Assembly (NCBI RefSeq): GCF_004614185.1
Contig: NZ_SPVF01000259.1
Location: forward strand, 1-62,956
Length of the DNA stretch: 62,956 nucleotides
Reading direction: 5' to 3'
From: Zemynaea arenosa
GTDB taxonomy: Bacteria > Pseudomonadota > Gammaproteobacteria > Burkholderiales > Burkholderiaceae_D
Part shown: positions 7,381-15,718 of the stretch, piece after piece
Layout of the letters: each line of letters starts with the position of its first letter
Position numbering within the stretch: the first letter of the stretch is position 1
The notes under the pieces: model-generated
Told to the model about the DNA's origin: nothing
Database searches by the model: none
The model's input: the letters and a program-made list of their open reading frames with translations, nothing else
Program-made: the position numbers and the translations under genes

Positions 7381-9351
7381 ATGTCTCTGCTCGCCCACCA
7401 GCTTGAACTCCTGTCGCCCGCCAAGACCGCCGAAATCGGCCGCGAGGCCATCCTGCACGGGGCGGACGCGGTTTACATCGGCGGCCCGGCCTTCGGCGCG
7501 CGGCACAATGCGAGCAATCCGCTGGAAGACATCGCCGCGCTGGTCGAGTTCGCCCACCGCTACCGCGCGCGCATCTTCGTGACCATGAACACGATCCTGC
7601 ATGATTCGGAACTGGAGCTGGCGCGCGAACAGATCTGGCAGCTGTACAACGCCGGGGTCGACGCGCTCATCGTGCAGGACATGGCGATGTTCGAGCTCGA
7701 TCTGCCCCCGATTCAGCTGCACGCCTCCACCCAGTGCGACATCCGTACGGTGGAAAAAGCCAAGTTCCTCGGCGCGGCAGGTTTCTCCCAGCTGGTGCTG
7801 GCCCGCGAGCTGAGCCTCAAGCAGATCGGCGAAATCAAGGCGGCCACTGATACTCCCCTGGAGTATTTCGTGCATGGCGCCCTGTGCGTGGCCTTCTCCG
7901 GCCAGTGCTACATCTCGCACGCCGACACCGGCCGCAGCGCCAACCGCGGCGACTGCTCGCAAGCCTGCCGCCTGCCGTACACGCTCACCGACAGCAAGGG
8001 TGGCGTGGTCGCCTACGAAAAGCACCTGCTGTCGATGAAAGACAACGACCAGTCCGCCAACCTGGAAGCGCTGGTCGACGCGGGCATCCGCTCCTTCAAG
8101 ATCGAAGGCCGCTACAAGGACATGGGCTACGTGAAGAACATCACGGGCCATTACCGCCAGCTGCTGGACGAGATCCTGGAGCGCCGCCCCGAGTTCGCGC
8201 GCGCCTCCAGCGGCCGCACCGAGCTGCTGTTCACGCCGGACGTCGACAAGAACTTCCACCGCGGCCATACCGACTACTTCGCGCAGGGCCGCCAGCCGGA
8301 CATCGGCGCCTTCGACACGCCCAAGTACGTGGGCGTGCAGCTCGGCACCGTGCAGCGCGTCGGCACCGACAACTTCGACCTGCTGACGAATTCGCCGATG
8401 GCCAATGGCGACGGCCTCAACTACATGCACAAGCGCGCCACGGTCGGCATCCTGGCCAACACGGCGCAGAAGCTGGGGGAACAGGGTGGCGGCGAACTGT
8501 GGCGCGTGTTCCCGAACGAGCAGATCAGCGCCCTGCCCGGCCTGAAGGCGGGTCTCGAGATCCACCGCAACAAGGATCATCACTGGGAAGCGCAGCTGAT
8601 GAAGAAGTCGTCCGAGCGCAAGGTCGCCGTCGACCTGACCCTGAGCGAGCACGCGGATGGCCTGCGCCTGGCGATCCGCGACGAGGACGGGATCGAGACC
8701 GTGACCGATGCCGCCATTCCGTTCCAGCCCGCCCAACAGGCGGAACAGGCCAGCGCCGGCCTGCGCAACAATATCGCCAAGCTGGGCAACACGATGTTCA
8801 GCGCCCGGGAGGTGAGGCTCCAGCTAGCGCGGCCCTGGTTCGTGCCCTCTTCCGCCATCAACGCCCTGCGCCGCGACGCCATCGCCGCGCACGAGGCTGC
8901 CCGGCTGGCCGCCTGGGAGCGCCCGGCGCGCAAGGGCGAGGCCGATCCGCGCCCGGTCTACCCGGACACCCAGCTCAGCTATCTGGCCAACGTCTACAAC
9001 GAGAAGGCGCGCGCGTTCTACATGAAGCATGGCGTGCAGCTGATCGACGCGGCTTACGAATCCCATGAAGAGCCGGGCGAGGTGTCGCTGATGATCACCA
9101 AACACTGCCTGCGCTTCTCGTTCAACCTGTGCCCCAAGCAGGCCAAGGGCGTGCAGGGCGTGCAAGGCCAGGTCAAGGCCGAGCCCATGACCCTGGTCAG
9201 CGGCAACGAGACCTACACCCTGCGCTTCGACTGCAAGCCGTGCGAGATGCACGTGGTGGGCGCGATGAAGCCGGGCATCTTGAACTCGCCGCCGCCCTCG
9301 GCTGTACCGTACAGCCCGCTGGTCTTCCACAAGTCGCGCCCGCGCGCCTGA
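7381..9351 (+). CDS. rlhA: 23S rRNA 5-hydroxycytidine C2501 synthase, U32 family
   Basis: A protein of 656 aa, close in length and pattern to E. coli RlhA (YdcP). The N-terminal U32 peptidase-like barrel begins LELLSPAKTAEIGREAILHGADAVYIGGPAFGAR. It continues with the Cys-rich block SGQCYISHADTGRSANRGDCSQACR, whose cysteines are conserved in the family and are thought to bind iron-sulfur. The C-terminal collagenase-like extension ends with LRFSFNLCPKQ and FDCKPCEMHVVG. RlhA uses prephenate and iron to hydroxylate C2501 of 23S rRNA in the cytoplasm. The gene has its own -10 box and converges on the serine hydrolase with a 9-bp gap. Confidence 0.9.
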   Translation: MSLLAHQLELLSPAKTAEIGREAILHGADAVYIGGPAFGARHNASNPLEDIAALVEFAHRYRARIFVTMNTILHDSELELAREQIWQLYNAGVDALIVQDMAMFELDLPPIQLHASTQCDIRTVEKAKFLGAAGFSQLVLARELSLKQIGEIKAATDTPLEYFVHGALCVAFSGQCYISHADTGRSANRGDCSQACRLPYTLTDSKGGVVAYEKHLLSMKDNDQSANLEALVDAGIRSFKIEGRYKDMGYVKNITGHYRQLLDEILERRPEFARASSGRTELLFTPDVDKNFHRGHTDYFAQGRQPDIGAFDTPKYVGVQLGTVQRVGTDNFDLLTNSPMANGDGLNYMHKRATVGILANTAQKLGEQGGGELWRVFPNEQISALPGLKAGLEIHRNKDHHWEAQLMKKSSERKVAVDLTLSEHADGLRLAIRDEDGIETVTDAAIPFQPAQQAEQASAGLRNNIAKLGNTMFSAREVRLQLARPWFVPSSAINALRRDAIAAHEAARLAAWERPARKGEADPRPVYPDTQLSYLANVYNEKARAFYMKHGVQLIDAAYESHEEPGEVSLMITKHCLRFSFNLCPKQAKGVQGVQGQVKAEPMTLVSGNETYTLRFDCKPCEMHVVGAMKPGILNSPPPSAVPYSPLVFHKSRPRA

Positions 9352-9360
9352 GCGGGGCTG

Positions 9361-10434
9361 TCAGGCGTAGGCGGCCTCCATCAGGCCGCTGGCCAGGTCG
9401 CCCAGCTTCTGGTGCGGGGTGCTGGTGTTGTTGAACACGACGACGCTCACGCCATCGGCCAGCACTCGCCGGGCGACCATGCGGAAGCCGCCGTTTGAAC
9501 CATCTTCCCATGCCGCGCGGCGTGGCTGTCCCGCGATGATTTCCACGCGCGTGCGCCCGCCCAGCGCGTAGTGCTGCAGCGGACGCTGCACCTTCAGCAG
9601 TTCTTCACGGGAAGCGGAAGTGAGGATGCGGTCCCCGCCCAATACCCCCTCCATCAACCGCACCATGTCCTCCGCGCTGCTGTAGAAGCCGCCCGCCATG
9701 GCCATAAAGTCCGGTATCACGCTCGGCTTGCGCTGCCACGGCGGACCGGCGTAGCCCACAGCCATCCCCGGCACCGCGCTGGAATCGCCCGTGTAGATGC
9801 CGCTGTCCCGCAGCCCGAGCGGCTGCACCAGCCAGCTGGAGACGCAGTCGGCGTAAGTCTGCCCGCTCACCCGTTCGACGATGGCCTTCACCAGCAGCCA
9901 GTTGGAGTGCGAATAGTCCCAATCGGTTCCCGGCGCAAAGCGCAGATCGCCGCTGGCGTAGCGGCGGACGGCGTCCATCTGGGCCAGCTCCACGGTGCCG
10001 GCCTTCGGATCGGCCTTGCGCGCCGCCGCGATGTCGTTCGGCACGCCGCTTGAATGGCTGAGCAGGTGACGCAGCGTGAGGCGGAGGCCGTTGTCGGCCC
10101 GGAAATCCGGCAGGTAGCGCAGGATCGGCGCGTCTAGGGACAGCTTGCCCTGGTCGACCAGCTCCAGCACGACCATCGAGGCGATCCACTTGGACACAGA
10201 CCCGGTCTCGAAGCGGGTGTTGAGCGCCATCGGCATAGCTGCCACCGGATCGGCCAGCCCGAGCGCCCGGCTGAACAGGATCTCCCATCGTCGTCCGACG
10301 GCCACGGTTCCGTTGAAGTCCGGAAACTGGGCGAGCACGGCCTCATAGCGCCCGGCAGGGGGCGTGGCGAACGCAAAACGGACGGGAAAGAACGCCGCAG
10401 CAGCGGCAATGACAAGGGACTGGCGACGGTTCAC
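9361..10434 (-). CDS. Beta-lactamase-fold serine hydrolase, exported
   Basis: A protein of 357 aa starting at GTG 10434 with AGAAAGG 7-8 nt upstream; a longer frame upstream has no ribosome site. The N-terminus (VNRRQSLVIAAAAAFFPVRFAFA) is a signal peptide, with a twin-arginine-like RR near the start. The catalytic SxxK motif is S79-V-S-K82, and a YxN-type motif appears in DYSHSNW. LRHLLSHSSGVPND is the usual block after the active site in class C beta-lactamase-like esterases and peptidases. The family includes D-aminopeptidases, esterases and AmpC relatives; the substrate is unknown. It is unlikely to be a true beta-lactamase on this evidence. Confidence 0.8.
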   Translation of the reverse strand: MNRRQSLVIAAAAAFFPVRFAFATPPAGRYEAVLAQFPDFNGTVAVGRRWEILFSRALGLADPVAAMPMALNTRFETGSVSKWIASMVVLELVDQGKLSLDAPILRYLPDFRADNGLRLTLRHLLSHSSGVPNDIAAARKADPKAGTVELAQMDAVRRYASGDLRFAPGTDWDYSHSNWLLVKAIVERVSGQTYADCVSSWLVQPLGLRDSGIYTGDSSAVPGMAVGYAGPPWQRKPSVIPDFMAMAGGFYSSAEDMVRLMEGVLGGDRILTSASREELLKVQRPLQHYALGGRTRVEIIAGQPRRAAWEDGSNGGFRMVARRVLADGVSVVVFNNTSTPHQKLGDLASGLMEAAYA

Positions 10435-10536
10435 TGCTGGCCTTTCTGTTAAATGGTTGCCAAGGGTAGCAGAGCGAGGGGCCCGGACAAACAAAAGCCG
10501 CCCGCAGGCGGCCTGGGAGTGCCGTGCAAGAACCGC

Positions 10537-10761
10537 CTAGTGCAGCGGTGTCATCGCATAGCCTTTTTCGGCGATCTGCTCGTTCAGATGAGGAATCGAG
10601 TACTGCTGCAGGGTGTCCTCGTGGTCGGGCACGTCGAGGGCGCGGGCCTCGACCACCCAATCGGTATTGGTGGCTTCCTCGGGAATCGCGCGGGCCTCGG
10701 GCACTGCCAGGTAGGAAAAGCTGCCGTCGCTTTCGGGGCGGCGATAAATATCCAGGCGCAT
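10537..10761 (-). CDS. Small conserved acidic protein (possibly DUF6139)
   Basis: A protein of 74 aa beginning MRLDIYRRPESDGSFSYLAVPEG-like and ending GYAMTPLH. The ATG at 10761 has GAGAGGA 8 nt upstream, better than the in-frame ATG 33 bp earlier. From memory it matches a short Burkholderiales family catalogued as DUF6139, function unknown. It has no signal peptide or membrane segment. A 13-bp palindrome (10800-10812) lies just upstream in the probable promoter. Confidence 0.65.
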   Translation of the reverse strand: MRLDIYRRPESDGSFSYLAVPEARAIPEEATNTDWVVEARALDVPDHEDTLQQYSIPHLNEQIAEKGYAMTPLH

Positions 10762-10799
10762 GATGGGGTTCCTCTCAATGAATAAAACAGACACGACTA

Positions 10800-10812
10800 T
10801 CTACACTGTAGA
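10800..10812. promoter_or_regulatory. Operator-like palindrome TCTACAGTGTAGA
   Basis: Two perfect 6-bp arms, TCTACA and TGTAGA, surround one central base. It is 39-51 bp upstream of the start of the small acidic protein gene. The CTACA/TGTAG pattern recalls BlaI/CopY-family operators, but no such regulator lies in the window, so this is a shape-based suggestion only. Confidence 0.4.
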
Positions 10813-10851
10813 CCGCAACGTCTGTTCGCCGCGCCACATTGCCTTGTGGAC

Positions 10852-11055
10852 TTACCGGCGCGGCGCCCCGCCACCGAGGACGCGGGCCGGCAGCATCACG
10901 ATCGCGCGCAGCAGCTCGAAGACCGCATCCACGCCAATGCCGATCAGGCGGAACGGCAGCAGCAAGAGCCACACCAGAGGATAGGCGACCAGTGCCAGCA
11001 AGGCCAGCGGCCAGCAGAAGAACAGCAGGACCAGCCAGATCAGGAAACCAAACAT
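10852..11055 (-). CDS. Small inner-membrane protein with two hydrophobic helices
   Basis: A protein of 67 aa starting MFGFLIWLVLLFFCWPLAL at 11055, with GGGAG 8 nt upstream. A longer frame upstream is low-complexity and unsupported. Two membrane segments are evident: residues 3-33 and about 38-55 (GIGVDAVFELLRAIVMLPARVL, partly amphipathic). The C-terminus is basic (GGGAPRR), suggesting a cytoplasmic tail. Function unknown. It is followed by the small acidic protein gene. Confidence 0.6.
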   Translation of the reverse strand: MFGFLIWLVLLFFCWPLALLALVAYPLVWLLLLPFRLIGIGVDAVFELLRAIVMLPARVLGGGAPRR

Positions 11056-11220
11056 GAGAGTGCTCCCAACGAGTTGCATCGATGGCCGCACTGTAGGCCC
11101 GGCCGTCCGCCCGGACAATGCCGATGCGACCGGCTGCGCCACACGCCGATCAGCGGTCAAAAAAGCAGGGTGAATTGCACCGCTGAGTGCACTGCCCCAA
11201 ATTCGGCACACCTCTGCGCC

Positions 11221-11253
11221 TCACCCCGCCGGGGACGTACCCCGGCGGGGTGA
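11221..11253. repeat. 33-bp REP-like hairpin with a GGGGACGTACCCC core
   Basis: Perfect 14-bp arms TCACCCCGCCGGGG (11221-11234) and CCCCGGCGGGGTGA (11240-11253) enclose the 5-nt loop ACGTA. The core GGGGACGTACCCC recurs four times near 42.9-43.1 kb. It lies in the spacer 46 bp after the stop of the methyltransferase gene. No T-run follows, so it is a REP-type element more than a simple terminator, though it could protect a 3' end. Confidence 0.75.
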
Positions 11254-11298
11254 GCGGCAGAAGTGGTGCGCTGGTGGCTCAGCAGTAGAGCGGACGCC

Positions 11299-12234
11299 CT
11301 AGGCGGGGACGGTTGGGGATGGCGCGGCGGAGATGACGTGCTCGGCGGTCGAATCGTAGATGACCTCGGCTTGCATCGTCGCTTCCAGCGCCGGGATCGA
11401 GCCGCCGCAGCGGTAGGCGAAGCTGACCCGCAGCACGTCGCCGGCGTGCACCTGCACCGGCTGCTGCAGCGGCAGCGTCATGTAGTGGTTGAGCCAGTCG
11501 ATGGTCGAGCCGCGCTCCTGCACCACCGCCAGCACGTTCTTGGTGACGAAGCGCAGCGCATTCAGCGCACCCGTCTTCTCGACCAGGAACTTGCCCTCCC
11601 ACGCGATCGACAGGTCGTTCGGCTGGGTGAAGTCGAGGATGGAATACACCTGCGGCGCGGCCAGCTCGGCCGTGCCCGGATAGATCACCGTCGTCTCCTG
11701 GAACTGGACGATCGGCGCGTAAAAGCCTTCGAAGTCGTATTCCTGCTGCAGCGGCTGCACCGCCATGATCACCGCCTCCGGCATGAACACCGGCAGCGGC
11801 CCGCCGAAGCGCGCCAGGTAACGCTGCTTGAAGGACTCGATCACCTGCACCTGCTTCTCGCGCAGCATGCCGACGTGGATCATCTCGCAGATCACCACGT
11901 CCACCGGCTCCGGCGGCAGGTACTCGAACGCGTCCGCGTGGATCACCTCGACCTTGTGCCCGTTCGGGTTCATGGCCAGCATCTTGCGCGCTTCCTTGAC
12001 CATGTCCGGGTTGAACTCGACGCAGTACACCTTGTCCGCCATCTGCGCCGCGAACCAGGACAGCACGCCCGTGCCCCCGCCCAGTTCCAGCACCTTCATG
12101 CCCGGCTTGACGGCGTAATGGATCGCCGACTTGAAGTTGTGCATGCGGTTCTGGTCCATCAGCATGTTGTGATGGTAATGAACCGGGATGAACTGCCCCA
12201 GGTAGCAGCTCTCGATTTCGGATTCTTTCAGCAT
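11299..12234 (-). CDS. Protein arginine methyltransferase-like SAM enzyme
   Basis: A protein of 311 aa starting MLKESEIESCYL at 12234, with AGAGGA upstream. It has the class I SAM core (VLELGGGTGVLS, GGGTG at 52-56; CVEFNPDM, the acidic ribose-binding residue). The layout also follows protein arginine methyltransferases. HHNMLMDQNR (21-30) matches the PRMT entry helix. CEMIHVGMLRE carries two glutamates, E117 and E126, at the spacing of the PRMT double-E loop. TIDW (244-247) sits where PRMTs have THW, ahead of a beta-barrel-like C-terminal half with VHAGDVLRVSF. The His to Asp change in the THW position is notable. Substrate unknown. It stands alone between an ankyrin gene and a REP hairpin. 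Confidence 0.7.
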   Translation of the reverse strand: MLKESEIESCYLGQFIPVHYHHNMLMDQNRMHNFKSAIHYAVKPGMKVLELGGGTGVLSWFAAQMADKVYCVEFNPDMVKEARKMLAMNPNGHKVEVIHADAFEYLPPEPVDVVICEMIHVGMLREKQVQVIESFKQRYLARFGGPLPVFMPEAVIMAVQPLQQEYDFEGFYAPIVQFQETTVIYPGTAELAAPQVYSILDFTQPNDLSIAWEGKFLVEKTGALNALRFVTKNVLAVVQERGSTIDWLNHYMTLPLQQPVQVHAGDVLRVSFAYRCGGSIPALEATMQAEVIYDSTAEHVISAAPSPTVPA

Positions 12235-12335
12235 GTGGTTCCTCTTCGGCCGCGGTGCACGGCGGATTGTCGACAAGGTTCATTATGAGCAATGACCCTT
12301 GTCGCCGAAGAGGCGAGCTGACCGGGTTTTTACGC

Positions 12336-12899
12336 CTATTTCGCCGGCTGGGGCGGCACCGGCGTGGCGCCGCGCTGGCGCAGCAGGTCGGCGGTGCGGT
12401 CATGCCCTTCGCGGGTGGCGACGGCCAGCGGGGTCATCCCGTCCGGAGAGCGGGCGTTGATGTCGGCCTTGCGCTCCAGCAGCAGCGCGACGATCTCGTC
12501 GTCCCCCGCCGCGGCGGCGTAATGCAGCGGCGTCCAGCCCGGCTTGTTGACGGCGGCGCCATGGGCGATCAGTTCCAGTGCCGCCGGTTTGTTATGGGTG
12601 AAGGCGGCCATCATCAGCGCCGTATTGCCGTTCTTGGCAGGTTGGTCCACCTTGATGCGCGGATCACCCAGCAATACATGGAAGGTCCGCATCGCCTTGT
12701 CCCGCAGCGCCAGGATCAGCGCGTTCTCGCCGCGGACTGGCTCGGCCGCGTTCGGATCCGCCCGCGCCGCCAGCATGGTGCGTACGGTGGCCTCGTCGTC
12801 CATCTGGACGGCTTTCAGGAAGTCGGTGGCATCCGGGGCCGCAAAAGCCGAGCCCGAAACGAGCGCGGCAGCGAGGACAAAGCGCTGCATGATCTTCAT
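12336..12899 (-). CDS. Secreted ankyrin-repeat protein
   Basis: A protein of 187 aa starting MKIMQRFVLAAALVSGSAFA at 12899, with AAGG 6 nt upstream. The signal peptide is cleaved near residue 20, so it is likely periplasmic. About four ankyrin repeats follow (DDEATVRTMLAARADPN, RGENALILALRDKAMRTFHVLL, GNTALMMAAFTHNKPAALELIAHGAAV, GWTPLHYAAAAGDDEIVALLLERKADIN, DGMTPLAVATREGHDRTADLLRQRGA). Ankyrin repeats mediate protein binding; the partner is unknown. It lies 16 bp downstream of tatD and is probably the last gene of that leftward operon. Confidence 0.8.
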   Translation of the reverse strand: MKIMQRFVLAAALVSGSAFAAPDATDFLKAVQMDDEATVRTMLAARADPNAAEPVRGENALILALRDKAMRTFHVLLGDPRIKVDQPAKNGNTALMMAAFTHNKPAALELIAHGAAVNKPGWTPLHYAAAAGDDEIVALLLERKADINARSPDGMTPLAVATREGHDRTADLLRQRGATPVPPQPAK

Positions 12900-12915
12900 A
12901 TTCAACCTTAAGAGT

Positions 12916-13695
12916 TCAGTCTACAACGTTGAAAAGACGCCGGAAATTGGCAGTGGTCGCAGACGCCACCTCGGCCAGCGGCAGATCCTTCAGCGTGGCC
13001 AGGTACTCTGCCACGTGCATCACAAACCCCGGCTCGTTCATCTTGCCCCGGAACGGCACCGGCGCCAGGTAGGGCGAATCGGTCTCGATCAGGATCCGCT
13101 CCAGCGGCACCGCGCGCGCCACCGCCTGCAAGTCCTTGGCGCTCTTGAACGTCACGATCCCCGAAAACGAAATATAGAACCCCATCGCCAGCGCCGCCTC
13201 CGCCACCTCCAGCGACTCCGTAAAGCAGTGCATCACGCCCGCGACTCCGCCCTGGTCGGTCCCGGCGCCCTCCTCCTGCATGATGCGGATGGTGTCCTCG
13301 CTGGCCGACCGGGTATGGATGATCAGCGGCTTGCGCGTCTGGCGCGAGGCCCGGATGTGGACGCGGAAGCGCTCGCGCTGCCACTCCAGGTCGCCTTCCA
13401 GCCGGTAGTAGTCCAGCCCCGTCTCGCCAATCGCGATGATCTTGGGATGATTGGACAACGCGACCAGCTGCTCGACGGACGGCTCCGGCGTGTCCTCATA
13501 ATCCGGGTGCACGCCCACGGAGGCGTAAATGTGCGGATACTGCTCCGCCAGGGCCAGCACCTGCGGGAAATCCGGCAAGTCCACGGACACGCACAGTGCG
13601 TGCGTGACCTTGTTTTGCTCCATTTTGGCGAGGATCTCCGGCATGCGCGCGGCAAGCTCGGGGAAATTGATGTGGCAATGGGAATCGATGTACAT
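12916..13695 (-). CDS. tatD: TatD-family metal-dependent hydrolase
   Basis: A protein of 259 aa starting MYIDSHCHINFPEL, the typical TatD N-terminus and length. All metal ligands are visible: D4/H6/H8 in DSHCH, E in GETGLDYY, H in IIHTRSASEDT, H in VMHCFTE, and D in IETDSPYLAP. TatD proteins are cytoplasmic magnesium-dependent 3'-5' nucleases and deoxyribonucleases. The upstream in-frame extension overlaps the GNAT gene and is not supported. It follows holB and pilZ in the usual betaproteobacterial order, with a GNAT gene in between. Confidence 0.9.
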   Translation of the reverse strand: MYIDSHCHINFPELAARMPEILAKMEQNKVTHALCVSVDLPDFPQVLALAEQYPHIYASVGVHPDYEDTPEPSVEQLVALSNHPKIIAIGETGLDYYRLEGDLEWQRERFRVHIRASRQTRKPLIIHTRSASEDTIRIMQEEGAGTDQGGVAGVMHCFTESLEVAEAALAMGFYISFSGIVTFKSAKDLQAVARAVPLERILIETDSPYLAPVPFRGKMNEPGFVMHVAEYLATLKDLPLAEVASATTANFRRLFNVVD

Positions 13696-13735
13696 CCCGA
13701 TATTGTACGGGACGCCCGCCCGCCACGCAGGCGGC

Positions 13736-14236
13736 TTATGCCACCCGCTTGCCCAGGATGACCAGGTCGCGCTCCACGCCGTCCAGGTTGGCCACGCGCG
13801 GCAGGTTCGCCCACATGGCAAAGCCGAACTTCTCGAACAGCCCCAGGCTCGGGATGTTGTGCCCGAAGATGAAGCCCAGCAGCGTATGCACGCCGATCTT
13901 GGGCGCGTGGTCGATAGCTTCCTTCAGACAGTACTGGCCGATGCCCTTGCCCCGAAAGGCCTCGGCGATGTAGATCGACACCTCGGCCGTGCCGTTGTAG
14001 GCCGGGCGGCCATAGAAGTTGGAGTACGAAATCCAGCCGATAATCTCCGGGGAGCCCTCGCGCTGCACCACCCACAGCGGCCGCCGCGCCGGATCGTGAT
14101 CGGCAAACCACTGGCGGCGCGACTCGACCGAGATCGGCTCCGTATCCGCCGTCACCTCGCGCGAGGCGATGGTCGAGTTGTAGATGTCAACGATAACGGG
14201 CAGATCCTCCGCCGTGGCGACGCGATGGGTGTACAT
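13736..14236 (-). CDS. GNAT N-acetyltransferase of the phosphinothricin/MnaT type
   Basis: A protein of 166 aa starting MYTHRVATAEDLPVIVDIYNSTI at 14236, 5 bp after the pilZ stop. It has the GNAT fold. IYNSTIASREVTADTEPISVESRRQWF is the substrate-side region shared with phosphinothricin, methionine sulfoximine and YncA-type acetyltransferases. The acetyl-CoA pyrophosphate loop is FRGKGIGQ. Such enzymes acetylate toxic or unusual amino acids. Its position inside the pilZ-tatD block differs from the common arrangement and suggests insertion of an accessory gene. Confidence 0.8.
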   Translation of the reverse strand: MYTHRVATAEDLPVIVDIYNSTIASREVTADTEPISVESRRQWFADHDPARRPLWVVQREGSPEIIGWISYSNFYGRPAYNGTAEVSIYIAEAFRGKGIGQYCLKEAIDHAPKIGVHTLLGFIFGHNIPSLGLFEKFGFAMWANLPRVANLDGVERDLVILGKRVA

Positions 14237-14241
14237 GGGAT

Positions 14242-14619
14242 TCAGAGAGTATGGGTGGCGCGCGACGACCGCAGCGCCGCGCCCAGGATTTCTTCGATGC
14301 GCTGCTTGGCGCGCTGGCCCGACTCGTCCGCCGGAAAGTGCACGCCGATGCCCTGCGCCTTGTTGTTGTTCGCGCTGGCCGGGGTGATCCACGCCACCTT
14401 GCCCGCGATCGGATACTTGTTGGGGTCTTCCATCAGCGACAGGATCAGGTAGATCTCATCGCCGATCTTGTACGGCTTCTGGGTCGGCACGAACATCCCG
14501 CCATTCTTCAGGAACGGCATGTAGGCCGCATACAGCGCGGCCTTTTCCTTGATGGCCAGGGACAGCACGGACGGCCGCGGCGCCTGCGGAGCGGTCGAGT
14601 CGGGCGGGTTGGTACTCAT
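14242..14619 (-). CDS. pilZ: PilZ-domain protein of the type IV pilus class
   Basis: A protein of 125 aa with one PilZ domain spanning about residues 17-105 (LSLAIKEKAALYAAYMPFLKNGGMFVPT, YKIGDEIYLILSLMED, GKVAWITPASANNNKAQGIGVHF). It lacks the RxxxR and full D/NxSxxG c-di-GMP motifs, as is typical for the PilZ protein proper. That protein works with PilB and FimX in pilus assembly and does not itself bind c-di-GMP. It lies just downstream of holB, the conserved position for pilZ in beta- and gammaproteobacteria. Confidence 0.85.
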   Translation of the reverse strand: MSTNPPDSTAPQAPRPSVLSLAIKEKAALYAAYMPFLKNGGMFVPTQKPYKIGDEIYLILSLMEDPNKYPIAGKVAWITPASANNNKAQGIGVHFPADESGQRAKQRIEEILGAALRSSRATHTL

Positions 14620-14636
14620 GCGGTATCAGTCAAAAA

Positions 14637-15665
14637 TCAATGAGCGCAGCAGGCGGCGTAGTCGAGCAGCATGTCCTCCACGAACAGGCGCGCCGACAGC
14701 GGATGGTCCGCGATCGCACGCCGGTCGGTGGCCGACTTCAGGGCCTTCATCAGGTTTGCAGTGTGCACTTTCGCGGCCAGCGCCGCAAGTTCCCGCTGGT
14801 AGCGCGGGTAGTAGCGGACCGTACCGGACAATTTGTACGCGAACACATCGTACAGCCAGCGCTGCTGCCAGGAGACCAGCGCCGGCATCGACGCCTTGGC
14901 CAGCTTCTCGGCCGCCTTGAGCGCGGCATCCACGCTCGGGTGCGCCAGCATCTGCAGCAAGATATCCATGTCCTCGCGGCTGCCTGACTGGGAGGCGTCC
15001 AGCGCCGCCAGCGGCGCCCCGCCCTGCTCGCGCAGCCAGGAGTCCGCGTCCGGCAAGCCCTGTTCCTTCAGCCAGGCCAGCGCGGCCGCGTGGTCCGGCA
15101 TCGGCAGCGCGAACTTGCGGCAGCGCGACAAAATGGTCGGCAGCAGCTTGTCCAGTCCGTTGGATGACAGCAGGAACACAGTCCCCGGCGGCGGCTCCTC
15201 GAGCGTCTTGAGCAGCGCGTTGGAAGCCGGCACGTTGAGCGCCTCGGCTGGGTACAGCACCACCACGCGCAGCCCGGCGCGGTGGGTCGAGATGTTCATG
15301 AAGTCCGCCAGCGCACGGATCTGCTCGATCTTGATGTCCTTGCTGGGCTTGGCGGTTTTGCTGGACTTCTTGGTCTCCTCGCCCTCCTCGCCCTCGCCCG
15401 GCTCGTCTTCCAGCGCCTCCGGCCGCACGCGGCGATAGTCCGGATGGCTGCCCTGTTCGAACCAGTTGCACGACAAGCACTCGCCACAGGCATGACCATC
15501 CGCCCGTACGTTTTCGCACAGCAAAGCCTTGGCGAAGGCCTCGATAAACCCGGCCTTGCCGGTACCCTGCGCCCCATAGAACAGCAAGGCGTGCGGCATC
15601 CGGACGCGCAGCTGCTGCAGCTGGCGCCAGGCCTCGTCCTGCCATGGGTAAATCGCGGTGCTCAT
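14637..15665 (-). CDS. holB: DNA polymerase III delta prime subunit
   Basis: A protein of 342 aa. It has a P-loop-like GAQGTGKAG near residue 35 and four clamp-loader zinc-finger cysteines in CENVRADGHACGECLSC. An acidic insertion (EDEPGEGEEGEETKKSSKTAKPS) follows. The sensor SRC motif is in LSRCRKFALP. The C-terminal helical collar domain ends in DYAACCAH. It is part of the clamp loader that places the beta sliding clamp on DNA. The acidic, lysine-rich linker is longer than in E. coli. It is co-directional with tmk and pilZ. Confidence 0.92.
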   Translation of the reverse strand: MSTAIYPWQDEAWRQLQQLRVRMPHALLFYGAQGTGKAGFIEAFAKALLCENVRADGHACGECLSCNWFEQGSHPDYRRVRPEALEDEPGEGEEGEETKKSSKTAKPSKDIKIEQIRALADFMNISTHRAGLRVVVLYPAEALNVPASNALLKTLEEPPPGTVFLLSSNGLDKLLPTILSRCRKFALPMPDHAAALAWLKEQGLPDADSWLREQGGAPLAALDASQSGSREDMDILLQMLAHPSVDAALKAAEKLAKASMPALVSWQQRWLYDVFAYKLSGTVRYYPRYQRELAALAAKVHTANLMKALKSATDRRAIADHPLSARLFVEDMLLDYAACCAH

Positions 15666-15718
15666 CCGATGATTATGAACGAAAACAAGAGCTTATGCCG
15701 AATTCTTGAAGTAACTTA

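Noticed and set aside
9361-10434. Beta-lactamase resistance gene
   Set aside because: It has SxxK and YxN-like motifs but looks like a general serine hydrolase of the family, with no resistance context.
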